Origin: a virus
Strand: one strand, 5' to 3'
Length of the DNA stretch: 64,000 nt
Virus record (IMG/VR): IMGVR_UViG_3300027754_000063
Coordinates: 25,277 to 89,276 of that record
Shown here piece by piece: positions 16,456 through 25,203 of this stretch; the stretch's first letter is position 1, and the number at the start of each line of letters is the position of its first letter. The notes below the pieces were generated by a model. That model saw only the letters and a program-made list of their open reading frames with translations, was not told the origin of the DNA and made no database searches. Made by a program: the position numbers and the translations under genes.

Positions 16456-17355
16456 ATGGAAAAGATTGTAGAAGCATTAAGAAAACTTTTGCCAGAAAAT
16501 GAAATCAATGAGGTTTCATCCGCCGTTCAACAAATGTTGGAACAAGCAAAGCTTGATCTAGAAACAGAATTCAACGAGAAACTTGAAGAAGCGTATGGCG
16601 ACCTATCCAGCGAAGTAGCCGAAGCAGAAAAAATTGCAGAAGCTGGATATGAAGAAGCATATGCAATTATTGCAGATCTTAGAAACAGATTAGAAATTCA
16701 AGGCGAAGAATATAAAGCCGCATTAGAAGAAGGATACGAAGAAGCATACGAAATGCTCACCCAAGAAAAGGGAAAGAATCAAACACTCGAAGTAGAAATG
16801 TACGAAGAGTATGACAAAAAGCTTTCCGAAATGAAAGAATATATCGTAGACAAAGTCGACCAGTTCCTACAGTTTAAAGGTCAAGAGATTTATGAACAAG
16901 CTAAACTTGAGATCGTAAATGATCCTCGTATGGCAGAACATAAAGTCGCTCTTAACAAAATTGTAGACATAACTGCAAACTACCTGTCTGACGATGACTT
17001 TGCTGCTGTATCTTCAAATAAAGTTGAAGAAGCAAATAAGAAGATAGAAGAAATGAAAGGACAGCTTCGAATCATGGAAGCCCGCAACATCAGAGTTTCA
17101 ACAGAAAATACCAAGCTCAATGAAACCGTACGACACGCTCAAGAAGTAATCAACGAAAGCCGAAAAGCTGTCGTGGAAAGCAAAAAGGAAGCTGTCGTTA
17201 ACGAACAGAAAGAAAGAACTGAAAAAGCAAAGAATGTAACGGGGAGAGGAAGAACAAGTGATGGTGAAGTCGTATCGGAATACGCATCACCCAATAATAA
17301 TAATTCTGGTGCAGATCAATTATTGATCCTATCAGGATTGAAACAAGCTCAATAA
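16456..17355 (+). CDS. Prohead scaffold protein (T4 gp22-like)
   Basis: A 299-residue, highly acidic and almost entirely helical, coiled-coil protein with many Glu/Ala (GYEEAYAIIADLRNRLEIQ, LEEGYEEAYEMLTQEK). The central part (VDQFLQFKGQEIYEQAKLEI) is typical for gp22 scaffolds. It forms the core on which the capsid assembles and is degraded by the protease encoded just upstream. Tandem similarity between GYEEAYAII and GYEEAYEML suggests internal duplication. The C-terminus (LLILSGLKQAQ) is the usual short hydrophobic end. It is followed 29 bases later by the capsid gene. Confidence 0.9.
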   Translation: MEKIVEALRKLLPENEINEVSSAVQQMLEQAKLDLETEFNEKLEEAYGDLSSEVAEAEKIAEAGYEEAYAIIADLRNRLEIQGEEYKAALEEGYEEAYEMLTQEKGKNQTLEVEMYEEYDKKLSEMKEYIVDKVDQFLQFKGQEIYEQAKLEIVNDPRMAEHKVALNKIVDITANYLSDDDFAAVSSNKVEEANKKIEEMKGQLRIMEARNIRVSTENTKLNETVRHAQEVINESRKAVVESKKEAVVNEQKERTEKAKNVTGRGRTSDGEVVSEYASPNNNNSGADQLLILSGLKQAQ

Positions 17356-17384
17356 ATTTAACTCATATAAATTATAAGGAAAAT

Positions 17385-18824
17385 ATGAACGCAAATTCGC
17401 AATTTCTCAATGAAGCAAAAGAGTTAGAATCTCGCTGGGCGCAGACAGGTCTCCTCGAAGGCATTACAGACAGGTTCACTCGATCTGCTACAGCGGTTCT
17501 ACTCGAAAATCAAAGGCTTATGAACGAAGCCAGCACCGACACAGGTGACGTTGCTCAGTTCAAACGAATCAGTATACCACTCGTTCGTCGTATCTATCCA
17601 CAGCTTATCGCTAACAAAATTGTTAGCGTTCAGCCACTACTCGGACCAACAGGTCTAGTGTATTATCTCCGATTCCGATATGGTAGCAATAAGGGTGCAA
17701 CTCGAGGTGCTGACAAGAACGGTTTCCCAACTGATGATGCAAACAGCTTGATGCAGTTGGCAGACGGTACTGCCAATTTAGATATTTTCTATAGCAGCCA
17801 GTTCGTTCAGAATGAAGTATCCAATACGGATACAGGCACCGGAACCACAGTTGTGTACACCGGAACTGAACACACTCCAATCCTAGCAGGAACCATCACT
17901 GGTACTGTTTATGATAATGCTACTGCAATTCAGACGTTTGTTGTATCAGCGGCTGGCGTTTTTACATTTACTGATATTGGTAGTCCAAATCCTAAAGCTC
18001 AATCTGCTGGATCAAGCGTTAACACAACAACGGGCGAACTAACAGTTGTGTGGACCGGTGTTGCAGGAGATAATCATCTTGTATTCAGCTATGAATACAA
18101 TATGGAATGTAATCAGGATCTACCAGAAATCAACCTAGTTATTGAGTCAGAAGAAATTGCTGCAAAAACACGCAAGCTAAAAGCTGTGTGGAGCTATGAA
18201 GCTCAGCAAGATCTACGCTCACAGCACAATCTTGATGCTGAAGCTGAGTTGACTGCTGTTCTAGCTCAGGAAATTAACCTTGAAATCGACCGTGAAGTTC
18301 TAACCGATCTTCGTAACAATGCTGGTACCGTATCAGCTTGGGATTTCAATACCGCTCTTGGTGATACCATCAAAGAGAAGTATGAATCACTATATGTTAA
18401 GGTTGTCGAAATCAGCAACGTAATTCATCGTAAGACATTACGTGGTGGTGCCAATTGGCTCGTAACAAGCCCAGAAGTTGCCTCAATATTTGAGACGGCA
18501 ACCGCCGGCTTCGCTCCAGCCCCAAGTGAGACGTTCACAAGCTCACTCGGTGTTCAGTATGTTGGTACTGTCAATAACAGATGGAGACTCTACAAGGATC
18601 CACTATTCCCAAGCAATCAGGTATTGATGGGATATAAGGGCGACAGCTACATGGACAGCGGATATTTCTACTGCCCATACGTGCCACTCACCCAGACTCC
18701 AGTGGTTCTTGACCCAGAATCCTTCTGCCCACGCAAGGGAATCTTGACTCGTTACGGAAAAAAATTATTAAGGGAAGGGGCAAAATTCTACGCCAGATTA
18801 TCTATCGCTAATTTTGTGATATAG
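17385..18824 (+). CDS. Major capsid protein (T4 gp23-like) with inserted domain
   Basis: A 479-residue HK97-fold capsid protein. ESRWAQTGLLEGI and TAVLLENQRLMNEAS are the classic gp23 N-terminus; cleavage near LMNE|A is likely. Family signatures are RRIYPQLIANKIVSVQPLLGPTG, ANWLVTSPEVASIFET and the C-terminal YGKKLLREGAKFYARL. Residues about 141-242 form an Ig-like domain (GTITGTVYDNATAIQTFVVS, GVFTFTDIGSP, SYEYN) that reappears in the protein at 51938-52732. GC content is higher than its surroundings, consistent with codon selection for very high expression. It is followed by a strong terminator. Confidence 0.96.
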   Translation: MNANSQFLNEAKELESRWAQTGLLEGITDRFTRSATAVLLENQRLMNEASTDTGDVAQFKRISIPLVRRIYPQLIANKIVSVQPLLGPTGLVYYLRFRYGSNKGATRGADKNGFPTDDANSLMQLADGTANLDIFYSSQFVQNEVSNTDTGTGTTVVYTGTEHTPILAGTITGTVYDNATAIQTFVVSAAGVFTFTDIGSPNPKAQSAGSSVNTTTGELTVVWTGVAGDNHLVFSYEYNMECNQDLPEINLVIESEEIAAKTRKLKAVWSYEAQQDLRSQHNLDAEAELTAVLAQEINLEIDREVLTDLRNNAGTVSAWDFNTALGDTIKEKYESLYVKVVEISNVIHRKTLRGGANWLVTSPEVASIFETATAGFAPAPSETFTSSLGVQYVGTVNNRWRLYKDPLFPSNQVLMGYKGDSYMDSGYFYCPYVPLTQTPVVLDPESFCPRKGILTRYGKKLLREGAKFYARLSIANFVI

Positions 18825-18853
18825 GCATGAATATTTGTTCGCTATAAAAACTA

Positions 18854-18884
18854 AACCTCGACTGGAAACAGTCGAGGTTTTTTT
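18854..18884 (+). terminator. Strong rho-independent terminator after the capsid gene
   Basis: The perfect 10-base stem AACCTCGACT/AGTCGAGGTT with a six-base loop GGAAAC is followed by a seven-T run. It ends the head operon 30 bases after the capsid stop. Confidence 0.93.
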
Positions 18885-18937
18885 GTAGAATTTACTATAC
18901 TAAATTAAACGTAAAAACCAAAAAAAGGACAAATAAA

Positions 18938-19759
18938 ATGCCTAGTGGTGGATCCAATAAACTTTCTTATGAAGATGTCAAAATTATTTTTGAACAAAAT
19001 GGACTTAAGTTATTGGAAAAAGACTATGTAAACAATAATACTCCTCTTGAGTGCATTTGTGTTTGTGGAAATAAAGTTAAACTACGTCTGTCTCATGTGA
19101 AAAAAGGCGAAAAATGTCAAAAATATTGTATGCCTAAAATTCTTTCTGATAAATTTAAAACTAAAGATGAAGAAATTAAAAAAGTATGTGATGAAAATGG
19201 TTGCAAACTTATAAAATCATGGATTCATAAAAAAAGAACTCGAATAAAATATATTTGTAAATGTGGAAATGATTGGGAAGCTTATCTTTGTAACTTTAGA
19301 CGTTGTCCCAACTGTAAAAAGTGTGGAAATGCAAAAGTATCAGGAGAGAATTGTTATATGTACGATCCTGATAGAGATGCTGTTAAATTAAGAAAAAGAT
19401 TCCGTAAAATGTGTGGTCAATATATTAAACGGTTTATGGATGCCACAGGACAATGTAAAACACGTCATACGCACGAATTATTAGGTTACACGCCACAGCA
19501 GTTGCAAGCACACATATTAAATCATCCTGACTATGAAGCTCTTAAAAATGAAGAGTGGCACGTTGACCACATTACGCCTATTCAAGCATTTTTAGATCAT
19601 GATATATTAGACTTAAAGATAATTAATGCTTTAGATAATTTGAGACCAATGAAAGGATTTGAAAACTTATCAAAGGCAGACGAATATTCTAAGGAAGAAT
19701 TTAAGAACAAATATAAAATAGATTTATTTTTTCAAGATAAACCATCCCTACTCAATTAA
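18938..19759 (+). CDS. HNH homing endonuclease
   Basis: A 273-residue free-standing homing endonuclease. The N-terminal half has repeated zinc-finger-like Cys clusters (CICVCGNKVKLRLSHV, YICKCGNDWEAYLCNFRRCP), which probably bind DNA. The C-terminal half has the HNH core WHVDHITPIQAF, then ALDNLRPMKGFENLSKAD, with His, Asp-His and the final Asn. It is placed between the capsid operon terminator and a second endonuclease, so the likely target is the conserved capsid gene or its flank in related phages. AAAAAAGGAC precedes the ATG. Codon use is more AT-rich than the capsid gene. Confidence 0.92.
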   Translation: MPSGGSNKLSYEDVKIIFEQNGLKLLEKDYVNNNTPLECICVCGNKVKLRLSHVKKGEKCQKYCMPKILSDKFKTKDEEIKKVCDENGCKLIKSWIHKKRTRIKYICKCGNDWEAYLCNFRRCPNCKKCGNAKVSGENCYMYDPDRDAVKLRKRFRKMCGQYIKRFMDATGQCKTRHTHELLGYTPQQLQAHILNHPDYEALKNEEWHVDHITPIQAFLDHDILDLKIINALDNLRPMKGFENLSKADEYSKEEFKNKYKIDLFFQDKPSLLN

Positions 19760-19790
19760 ATCAAATCATTTATTTCTGCACCAACTCCTA

Positions 19791-19818
19791 TTGATTCAAT
19801 CATAAGCTGTGATACTAT
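19791..19818 (+). promoter_or_regulatory. Probable sigma70-like promoter of the second endonuclease
   Basis: TTGATT (19791-19796), a 16-base spacer, then TACTAT (19813-19818), nine bases before the ATG at 19827. The very short leader leaves no room for a ribosome site. Confidence 0.4.
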
Positions 19819-19826
19819 ATAACGTT

Positions 19827-21263
19827 ATGATAAAAGACCCCACAGAGTTCGAATTTTCTTCTAAAAAGCTAAAAATCGACTGTTCATGTGATTATTGTGG
19901 ACTTCCATTTCAAAGAACTATATCTAATCTTGAAAGATCCCACAAACATATAAAAAAAGATTCTTGTGGCAAAAAAGAGTGTGTACAGAAGAAGAAAAAA
20001 GAAGTATTTAATTTGAAATATGGCTGTGATAATCCATTTCAATCACAAGAGATAAAACAGAAAATAGCAGATTCTAATCTGCAAAAATATGGTGTTGTTA
20101 ATCCTACACAAAATGAAGAAATAAGAAAAAAACAAAAGAGTACATGTTTAGAAAAATATGGAGTTGAGAATCCTTTTCAGTCACAAGAAATAAAGGACAA
20201 AATAAAGAGGCAGAATATTAATTTGTATGGTGTTGAGAATAGTTTTCAAAGAAAAGAAGTTCAAGAAAAACAAAGGAATACCATACAGAGAAACTATAAA
20301 GTTAGTCATTATTCAAAGACTCAGGAATGTAGAAGTAAAGTAGTCGCCACCAACATAGAAAAATATGGCTCACCTTTTCCAAATCATAAATATGGCAAAA
20401 CACAAGATGAAATAAAAGAATGGCTTAATAGTTTTGGGTTTAATTTTTCATCTGACTATGAAATCTTAGAAAATAAAGAAATAGACCTTTTAGATAAAGA
20501 CAAGAAGGTGGGAATAGAATATTGTGGCTTATATTGGCACAACGATACATCACCAGAGCCTAGAGATCGTACGTATCATATTGGCAAGTATAAAAATTGT
20601 CTTAAGAAGGATGTACAGCTTTTAACTATATTTGAAGATGAGTGGAAATCGAGACAAGATCAGTGTAAGTCTCATATTAAGTCTATTTTGGGAATATACA
20701 ATAATAAGGTTTTTGCTAGAAAGTGTAAGGTTGTAGAAATTTCAAAAGAAGAGGCGAGACGGTTTTTTGATTCTTATCATATACAGGGATCTAATAGTCT
20801 TGGATTGGTATTTTTTGGTTTATTTTTTCAAGATGAGTTGTGTGCTGTTATGAGTTTAGGAAGGCATACTAGAAAAACAGATATTTCTAAAAAAGAAATA
20901 ACATTAGATCGTCTTTGTTTCAAGGACGGTTTTAATGTTGTTGGTGGAGCAAGTAAGTTGTTCTGTCAGTGTTTAGAGTGGGCAAAAATCCATGGATATA
21001 AAAAAGTAATTAGCTTCAGTGATAACAGGTGGAGTTTAGGTCGTGTATATGAAAAAATGGGATTTATTTTAGACGAAGAATATGGTGCAGACTATAGTTA
21101 TGTAGAAATTAAAAATCCTAGAAAAAGACTGAGCAAGCAAAGTCAGAAGAAGTCAATTACTAATTGTCCTGCTGAATTAACTGAGCACACATGGGCGGTA
21201 CAGAGGGGCTTGGCAAGAATTTATGATTGTGGCAAGAAAAGGTGGACGTTTAATGTTGGATAG
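19827..21263 (+). CDS. EDxHD/Vsr-like homing endonuclease with KYGVENP repeats
   Basis: A 478-residue protein from ATG 19827 (a GTG 18 bases upstream is also in frame; neither has a clear ribosome site). Domains in order: zinc finger CDYCGLPFQR...CGKKEC; four to five repeats of the kind KYGVENPFQSQEIKDKI, DNA-binding modules of phage homing enzymes; a Vsr/EDxHD-type nuclease with EIDLLDKDKKVGIEYCGLYWHN and FEDEW; and a C-terminal GNAT-like domain (ELCAVMSLGRHT, RLCFKDGFNVVGGASKLF, FSDNRWSLGRVYEKMGF). Such proteins are free-standing mobile genes. Having two of different families in tandem behind the capsid gene marks this as an insertion hot spot. Confidence 0.88.
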   Translation: MIKDPTEFEFSSKKLKIDCSCDYCGLPFQRTISNLERSHKHIKKDSCGKKECVQKKKKEVFNLKYGCDNPFQSQEIKQKIADSNLQKYGVVNPTQNEEIRKKQKSTCLEKYGVENPFQSQEIKDKIKRQNINLYGVENSFQRKEVQEKQRNTIQRNYKVSHYSKTQECRSKVVATNIEKYGSPFPNHKYGKTQDEIKEWLNSFGFNFSSDYEILENKEIDLLDKDKKVGIEYCGLYWHNDTSPEPRDRTYHIGKYKNCLKKDVQLLTIFEDEWKSRQDQCKSHIKSILGIYNNKVFARKCKVVEISKEEARRFFDSYHIQGSNSLGLVFFGLFFQDELCAVMSLGRHTRKTDISKKEITLDRLCFKDGFNVVGGASKLFCQCLEWAKIHGYKKVISFSDNRWSLGRVYEKMGFILDEEYGADYSYVEIKNPRKRLSKQSQKKSITNCPAELTEHTWAVQRGLARIYDCGKKRWTFNVG

Positions 21264-21273
21264 ATTATTCGTA

Positions 21274-21726
21274 TCAGTTTAACTCCCAAACGACCATAGC
21301 AACATCTTGTTGAGTGGAGATAACTATCTTGGCATTTGGAAATTCTTGGGGAAAGTGTGTTGCGTATTTCATCCAAGAGAATTTTTTAAGAAAAACCCTA
21401 CAAACTAATTTGTTGCATCGCTTCAGCATCTTTTCTACTAATTGCATTCCCTCCAGATTTATAACTCCATCTCCAATTATAGCATCAGCATATTCTTCAA
21501 ATTCATTCCAATTTTTTTCGATTACTGGTTTCGATTGTTTTGTAGGATGCAATTCGACCATATAATCACAAAGTGGTTGCATGTCTTTAGTCATACCTAA
21601 AAGGCATACTGGGGAGCACCCTTTAACATACTTTTTATACAAACTAATTTCGTATTCGTTTGGACATAGGGGAGGGCTCAGATTATCCCAATACTCTGTA
21701 TTTTTTTCTATTTCCATATAATTCAA
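21274..21726 (-). CDS. SAM-dependent methyltransferase-like protein
   Basis: A 150-residue protein. VCLLGMTKDMQPLCDYMVELHP looks like the SAM-binding first strand and loop of a class I methyltransferase (G-x-T variant), and DAIIGDGVINLEGMQ like motif IV followed by a helix. It is short for the fold, ending soon after HFPQEFPNAKIVI, so part of the C-terminal sheet is missing or minimal. The substrate is unknown. It is encoded 7 bases downstream of the delta-60 repeat protein and convergent with the endonuclease gene. Confidence 0.55.
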   Translation of the reverse strand: MNYMEIEKNTEYWDNLSPPLCPNEYEISLYKKYVKGCSPVCLLGMTKDMQPLCDYMVELHPTKQSKPVIEKNWNEFEEYADAIIGDGVINLEGMQLVEKMLKRCNKLVCRVFLKKFSWMKYATHFPQEFPNAKIVISTQQDVAMVVWELN

Positions 21727-21733
21727 ATTTTAT

Positions 21734-23944
21734 TTAGAATAGTCTTTGATTACAAATAGTAACAGCAGGAACCCAAGCACCAGATCGACCACTACAGGTT
21801 CCTAGTGCTTGTAAAATCCTGCTGCATCGTGGATAGAAGATCTTCCATTTTCTGCATGAGCATGTTGACTTTTTTAAACAGCTAAATCCAGTTGATCCGC
21901 ATGGTTGCCCACAAGTCTCAACAATTACGGGTACGGTTGCGTTGATTGTATCTAAGAACTTTTGGGATAAGTCTGTGTACTCTTCTGTTGTAAAAAGAGT
22001 TCCATCTTTCTTAGAAACAGTTAAAGCATACAACTCTGTCTTACCGCTTATTCCTTCGACGGCATGGTCATCATATTCGGTTGATGTGTCATAGGAGTGA
22101 GTTATTCCTTCGCTAGTTCCGGGCACTATTATCAAGTGAGTAGGAGCGGTTTCATTATTCTCTGCTTCAACAGTTTTAACAAATACAGAGTATAGATTTC
22201 CTTTTGATGTTAATGAAAGAGCGTCCACGGCATAAGTGGTATCGCCATCTGCACCAATGTCTCCTGTTATAGAGAATTCATCAACATTTACGCTTGTAGC
22301 TACCAAAACAAACATTCCGGGATACATGTTTGTAAAGTAGCTGCTGCCAGCACCGAAGTAACTTGTCCCGTCTTCTACACTTCCGTCAGGATTACTAGGT
22401 ATATAAGCATATCCCATTGAATCTTCGGGATTGTCAGCAACGTCATTTGTCATTTGCGTGTGTGTTGATGGAATGGATAGATCGCTATTTCCCTCGCCAC
22501 CATCTATACTGCTATAAGGTTGTGTTAAATCAGTGTTATAATAATTAGCACCATCATACATATCAAAATTACTATCGCTGATTCCTGTTGTGCGAATCTT
22601 GAATGGACTACCGAAGCTTGCAACTCCTGATCCATTAAGTTTTGCATAATATCTCTTTGGTTGTATGAAATAGCCACCAACCCATATTTCACTAGATGAA
22701 ACAATATAAATATCATAAATACAGTTGTAATAACTACTATTATCGATTCCTTGTTGGTAAGTATTTGAATTATCATTGTAGAAATCTGTTGGATTTCCAA
22801 AAGATGAGTCTAAACTACCATTAATGTTTAATCTGCATATGTAGTTTCTTGTACTTTCGTTGTATGAGTTAAAGTCGCCAACAACAATTAGCTTGTCGTC
22901 TGATTGAACTTTAATTTGGGAAACGTATGGATAATAAAAACCATCATCATTATCTGGGTTGCTATAATATTGAAGTCCCGCTCCTGTTTGGGAGAAGGTA
23001 TTATCATAATTACCAATGGAATTTAATCTTGCAATAGAAATAGCAGCGTGAGAATCTACACCGCAAATGATAGTATCAAATACGCCTCCGATGATAATTT
23101 TATTATTGCTCTGCACTTCCACAGTTCTTAAAAAGCAGTCATAAGCTCCCGTTTGTATAACAGTGGGTGCTGTGAAACTTCCATCAGTTGTTCCGTTATC
23201 GTTTAGTTTGGCTATAAAACCTGTGTTGTTACTTTTTCCGCCTACTACAATAATTTTTGCTGATGAATCAATAGCAATATCATAAATAGCAGAAACATCA
23301 AAATTGCTTCCTAAAACATTGTTGGTAAATGTTTCATCTAGAGTACCGTCGCTGTTTAGTTTAATTAGTCTTGTATGGTCTGAGTCTACGCTATAATCAA
23401 ATCTGCCGCAAACTAAGATTGAGTCGTCCGAAAGAACAACAACTTTATTTACAACATGGTCTGCACCACTATTAATTATGTTGTTTAGGTTGGTGTCAAA
23501 AGTTGAATCAAAAGTTCCATCTGCATTTAATCTTGCAAGTCCCCAGTTCTGTCCTGGCGTCAGATCAACCCAGCCAGCACCAGAATTATACTGCTGAATC
23601 ACTCCACCGACTATAATTTTACCAGTTGATTGAATGCCTAGCGTGTAAACACTTAGGTCAAATTTGGTTTTTGTAAAGCTTTCATCCGTTACGTTTGAAC
23701 TGCTTACTTTGGTGACATAGCTAAAACAACAGCCACCATCAAGTTGTATGTCTAAAAAACCTTCTCCTGCGAGAATCATGTCGCCACTAGTGTGTTTGGC
23801 TACAGCCATAACTTCTTGGCCATTACAGTCGCAGCCTAGGGTCGTAGATCTATCGTCTGTAAAGTAGAATAAATCATTTACTGTATTGGTGATTTGCTCA
23901 TGGCTGGTGTTTAATTTGGATAGAACGTAATTAATATTTGTCAA
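21734..23944 (-). CDS. Delta-60-repeat (beta-propeller-like) virion protein, TTG start
   Basis: A 736-residue protein; the start is TTG at 23944 with AAGGAGG six bases upstream. Residues about 60-440 contain at least five copies of the delta-60 motif (IIVGG..., LARLNADGTFDSTFD, LIKLNSDGTLDETF, IARLNSIGNYDNTFS, ICRLNINGSLDSSF), which form blades of a propeller. A beta-rich region follows, and the C-terminus is Cys-rich (CGQPCGSTGFSCLKKSTCSC). Delta-60 repeats are common in bacterial surface proteins and rare in phages; a receptor-binding or fibre role is probable. A late-type AT box (TATATATAAGATA on the minus strand, around 23975-23987) precedes it. Confidence 0.75.
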   Translation of the reverse strand: MTNINYVLSKLNTSHEQITNTVNDLFYFTDDRSTTLGCDCNGQEVMAVAKHTSGDMILAGEGFLDIQLDGGCCFSYVTKVSSSNVTDESFTKTKFDLSVYTLGIQSTGKIIVGGVIQQYNSGAGWVDLTPGQNWGLARLNADGTFDSTFDTNLNNIINSGADHVVNKVVVLSDDSILVCGRFDYSVDSDHTRLIKLNSDGTLDETFTNNVLGSNFDVSAIYDIAIDSSAKIIVVGGKSNNTGFIAKLNDNGTTDGSFTAPTVIQTGAYDCFLRTVEVQSNNKIIIGGVFDTIICGVDSHAAISIARLNSIGNYDNTFSQTGAGLQYYSNPDNDDGFYYPYVSQIKVQSDDKLIVVGDFNSYNESTRNYICRLNINGSLDSSFGNPTDFYNDNSNTYQQGIDNSSYYNCIYDIYIVSSSEIWVGGYFIQPKRYYAKLNGSGVASFGSPFKIRTTGISDSNFDMYDGANYYNTDLTQPYSSIDGGEGNSDLSIPSTHTQMTNDVADNPEDSMGYAYIPSNPDGSVEDGTSYFGAGSSYFTNMYPGMFVLVATSVNVDEFSITGDIGADGDTTYAVDALSLTSKGNLYSVFVKTVEAENNETAPTHLIIVPGTSEGITHSYDTSTEYDDHAVEGISGKTELYALTVSKKDGTLFTTEEYTDLSQKFLDTINATVPVIVETCGQPCGSTGFSCLKKSTCSCRKWKIFYPRCSRILQALGTCSGRSGAWVPAVTICNQRLF

Positions 23945-23990
23945 ACTGCCCTCCTTGAGTTAATCACATGTATCTTATATATATTTTGTG

Positions 23991-23998
23991 TATAAATT
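23991..23998 (+). promoter_or_regulatory. Late-promoter-like box TATAAATT
   Basis: One mismatch to TATAAATA, 37 bases before the adenylate-forming enzyme gene at 24036, inside a divergent intergenic region. Confidence 0.4.
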
Positions 23999-24035
23999 TT
24001 TTTTAAAAAATTTTACCAATTGAGTATTATAAAAT

Positions 24036-25085
24036 ATGTTTAATAGTAATAAAATTATTGAAAAAGTACAACTTCTTTTAGAAGTATTTGAAGATTCACA
24101 ATGGAATCATGTTGTCAATTTCGATTATGTTTCTGATTTTAAAGTCATGACTAGGAGCGACCTTCAGACTTTGAAAATGAAAAGATATTTATGTTCTACT
24201 AGAACATCTGGATCTACTGGTGAGCCTATTACTATAGAAAAAACTATCCTTGATCATATTTGGTATGTTGCTACAAATATAAGAGAAATTAGATGGAGAA
24301 AGTGGGACGCAACAAAGAATATAGCTATAATAAAACCTGGTCATAAAAAACAAGATAAAAATTCTTGGGGCATTCCTAATATTATCAATAAAGAACAAGG
24401 CAAGTCATTTATAAATGGTTACGCCACTATAGCAGAACTTCAATGTTGGCTAGAAGAAAAAAACCCTCATTACCTGCATTGTGCTCCATCTATACTAACT
24501 CAACTAGACTTGTCTAAGATGCCTAATTTCATAGACCACAAAGGCACAGGAGAGGCCGGTGGTTCAATGTATTCTAGTGAAGAGTGTGGGACTATATCTA
24601 TAAGATGTCCTGACAATTCTGATTTCCACCATGTTATGGAAAATCAAATAGTAGAGGTAGATTATGATGGCGGGATAATCATAACTACTACTACTAACCC
24701 TTACATTAAAAGATACAAGCATGGTGATCACATAGAACTTGGTGAGTGCACATGTGGTAGAAAACTACAGGCTATTAAGAAAATTAATGGAAGAATAAGA
24801 AACATGTTTATTCTTCCAAATGGCGATAAAAAATGGCCTCTTTTTGGTTCTAGAGATTATTATGAAGTATTCGGAATTAAAAGGTATAAGATAGTTCAGA
24901 CTACTTTAAATGATTTAGAAGCTCAGATAATTTCGGAACCTTTAGGAGACAAAGAGGAAGCATTTATTAGGCTAATTAAAGATACATTAAATTCGCCAAT
25001 AAACGTAAAAATCAAGTATGTAAATGAATTTCCAATGTATAAATTTGAAGAATTTGTTTCTTTGGTGGATATATCTTCATCGTAA
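24036..25085 (+). CDS. PaaK/CapK-like adenylate-forming enzyme
   Basis: A 349-residue member of the AMP-forming acyl/aryl-CoA ligase superfamily of the phenylacetate-CoA ligase and CapK type. Motifs are the phosphate loop TSGSTGEPITI (near residue 63), the GTGEAGG and SMYSSEECG region of the acceptor pocket, and YKHGDHIELGECTCGRKL with INGRIRNMFILPNG, which mark the hinge between the large and small domains. It is about 80 residues shorter than PaaK. The known reaction is activation of a carboxylate as an acyl-adenylate. The substrate is unknown and no acyl-carrier protein is nearby. There is no clear ribosome site. Such enzymes are very unusual in phages. Confidence 0.8.
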   Translation: MFNSNKIIEKVQLLLEVFEDSQWNHVVNFDYVSDFKVMTRSDLQTLKMKRYLCSTRTSGSTGEPITIEKTILDHIWYVATNIREIRWRKWDATKNIAIIKPGHKKQDKNSWGIPNIINKEQGKSFINGYATIAELQCWLEEKNPHYLHCAPSILTQLDLSKMPNFIDHKGTGEAGGSMYSSEECGTISIRCPDNSDFHHVMENQIVEVDYDGGIIITTTTNPYIKRYKHGDHIELGECTCGRKLQAIKKINGRIRNMFILPNGDKKWPLFGSRDYYEVFGIKRYKIVQTTLNDLEAQIISEPLGDKEEAFIRLIKDTLNSPINVKIKYVNEFPMYKFEEFVSLVDISSS

Positions 25086-25108
25086 CATGATGGATCGCTG
25101 TATTTAAA

Positions 25109-25195
25109 TCAAAACATGGTTGTTCCTAAAACATATCCAACAACAAAAAATGCAATAATAATGAAAATTGCAGTTATTTCTTTTCTGTGCTTCAT
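25109..25195 (-). CDS. Very small membrane protein
   Basis: A 28-residue ORF (MKHRKEITAIFIIIAFFVVG...) 8 bases after the stop of the metallophosphoesterase gene. It has a basic N-terminus followed by one hydrophobic helix. No ribosome site is clear, so expression would rely on coupling. It is listed because the frame, spacing and charge pattern look designed, but chance cannot be excluded. Confidence 0.4.
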   Translation of the reverse strand: MKHRKEITAIFIIIAFFVVGYVLGTTMF

Positions 25196-25203
25196 ATTAT
25201 AGT

